Below, in pieces: positions 63,742 through 64,000 of a stretch of DNA of 64,000 nt. The stretch is from CAVVIH01 sp963748295 (GTDB lineage Bacteria > Acidobacteriota > Vicinamibacteria > Vicinamibacterales > 2-12-FULL-66-21), in NCBI GenBank assembly GCA_963748295.1, contig CAVVIH010000005.1, forward strand, positions 744,001 through 808,000, given 5' to 3'. The translations under genes were made by a program, and so were the position numbers. The first letter of the stretch is position 1. Each line of letters begins with the position of its first letter. Under the pieces are notes generated by a model. The model was not told the DNA's origin, did no database searches, and saw only the letters and a program-made list of their open reading frames with translations.

Positions 63742-64000
63742 GTGCCCATCAGGTTTTCCTCGGACGACGTTCTCCGGTTCGCGGAGTGGTCAGGCGATCA
63801 CAATCCGTTGCATGTCGATCCGGCCGCGGCGCGGCGGACGTTCTTCGGACAGCCGATCGTGCACGGCATGCTGTCCGCGATTCGCGCGATCTCGGCGCTC
63901 GGGACCGCACCGCTGTCGAAGATCGACATCGAATTCCGTGGTGCGGTGGTTCCCGGCGTCGACTACGACGTCTCCGTTTCTGGTGACGATCGCGAAACGC
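63742..64000 (+). CDS. MaoC-like dehydratase/thioesterase, N-terminal part
   Basis: GTG 63742 begins PIRFSSDDVLRFAEWSGDHN and continues past the window end. The hydratase motif DHNPLHVDPAAARRTFFGQP followed by IVHGML is that of R-specific enoyl-CoA hydratases and MaoC-like ACP dehydratases. Only 86 codons are visible. Downstream of a phosphopantetheinyl transferase, an acyl-carrier-protein substrate is likely. Confidence 0.85.
   Translation, partial: MPIRFSSDDVLRFAEWSGDHNPLHVDPAAARRTFFGQPIVHGMLSAIRAISALGTAPLSKIDIEFRGAVVPGVDYDVSVSGDDRET

Overview
The window is high-GC bacterial chromosome. Gene content suggests a soil-type Acidobacteriota, perhaps of the Vicinamibacteria kind: VWA proteins of the kind seen in acidobacteria, a TolB-like/peptidase outer-membrane protein, PEP-CTERM surface proteins, many sigma-54 activators and a full Tad pilus locus. 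The lineage is inferred from gene content, not from a marker gene. No rRNA, tRNA, CRISPR array or intact insertion sequence was seen.

Layout. 0-8.6 kb: tail of an ABC transporter ATPase, an RRM RNA-binding protein, a CusF-SCO copper protein, a phospholipase D/endonuclease pair, an SPFH protein with a small ribbon-helix-helix partner behind a palindromic operator, a TlpA thioredoxin, and an ECF sigma/anti-sigma pair. 8.9-15.2 kb: a 1062-residue peptidase/propeller/barrel protein, a thioesterase bracketed by inverted repeat copies, a decayed gene, nuoI, nuoB, a ferredoxin and DUF2203. 15.2-22 kb: an overlapping porin-cupredoxin-histidine kinase-NtrC-like operon, followed by a sigma-54 promoter, a cupredoxin lipoprotein and a DUF5777-like barrel. 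22-33 kb: enoyl-CoA hydratase, a lone receiver, an orphan sigma-54 activator, a GAF-GGDEF protein, a TIGR03790-like protein, a collagen-like PEP-CTERM protein and two membrane proteins of the GT87/polymerase kind.

33-48.3 kb is one minus-strand Tad operon: two PilZ genes, two Flp pilins, prepilin peptidase, TadE, CpaB, secretin, TadG, TadZ, TadA, TadB, TadC, a 35-residue membrane protein, a TPR lipoprotein, a winged-helix AAA+ ATPase, a double-VWA protein and a small membrane protein. A good sigma-54 promoter and two palindromes lie in front of it. 48.5-55.5 kb: DUF192, a TonB-like protein, DUF362, a cyclase-repeat protein, and an envelope trio of sulfatase-like protein, methyltransferase and small membrane protein. 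55.7-64 kb: two near-identical orphan sigma-54 activators, each with its own sigma-54 promoter, a short PEP-CTERM protein, an FkbM methyltransferase, a beta-helix protein, a phosphopantetheinyl transferase and the start of a MaoC-like gene.

Two window-wide patterns stand out. First, at least ten otherwise well-conserved genes are split by one-base shifts, several in short C/G runs, which looks more like consensus error than gene decay; affected genes are given over their full reconstructed span. Second, many intergenic gaps hold imperfect hairpins built by repeating a short word (CAGCT, CACGTCG, TCCCAA, ACTAATC and others), often at gene ends.
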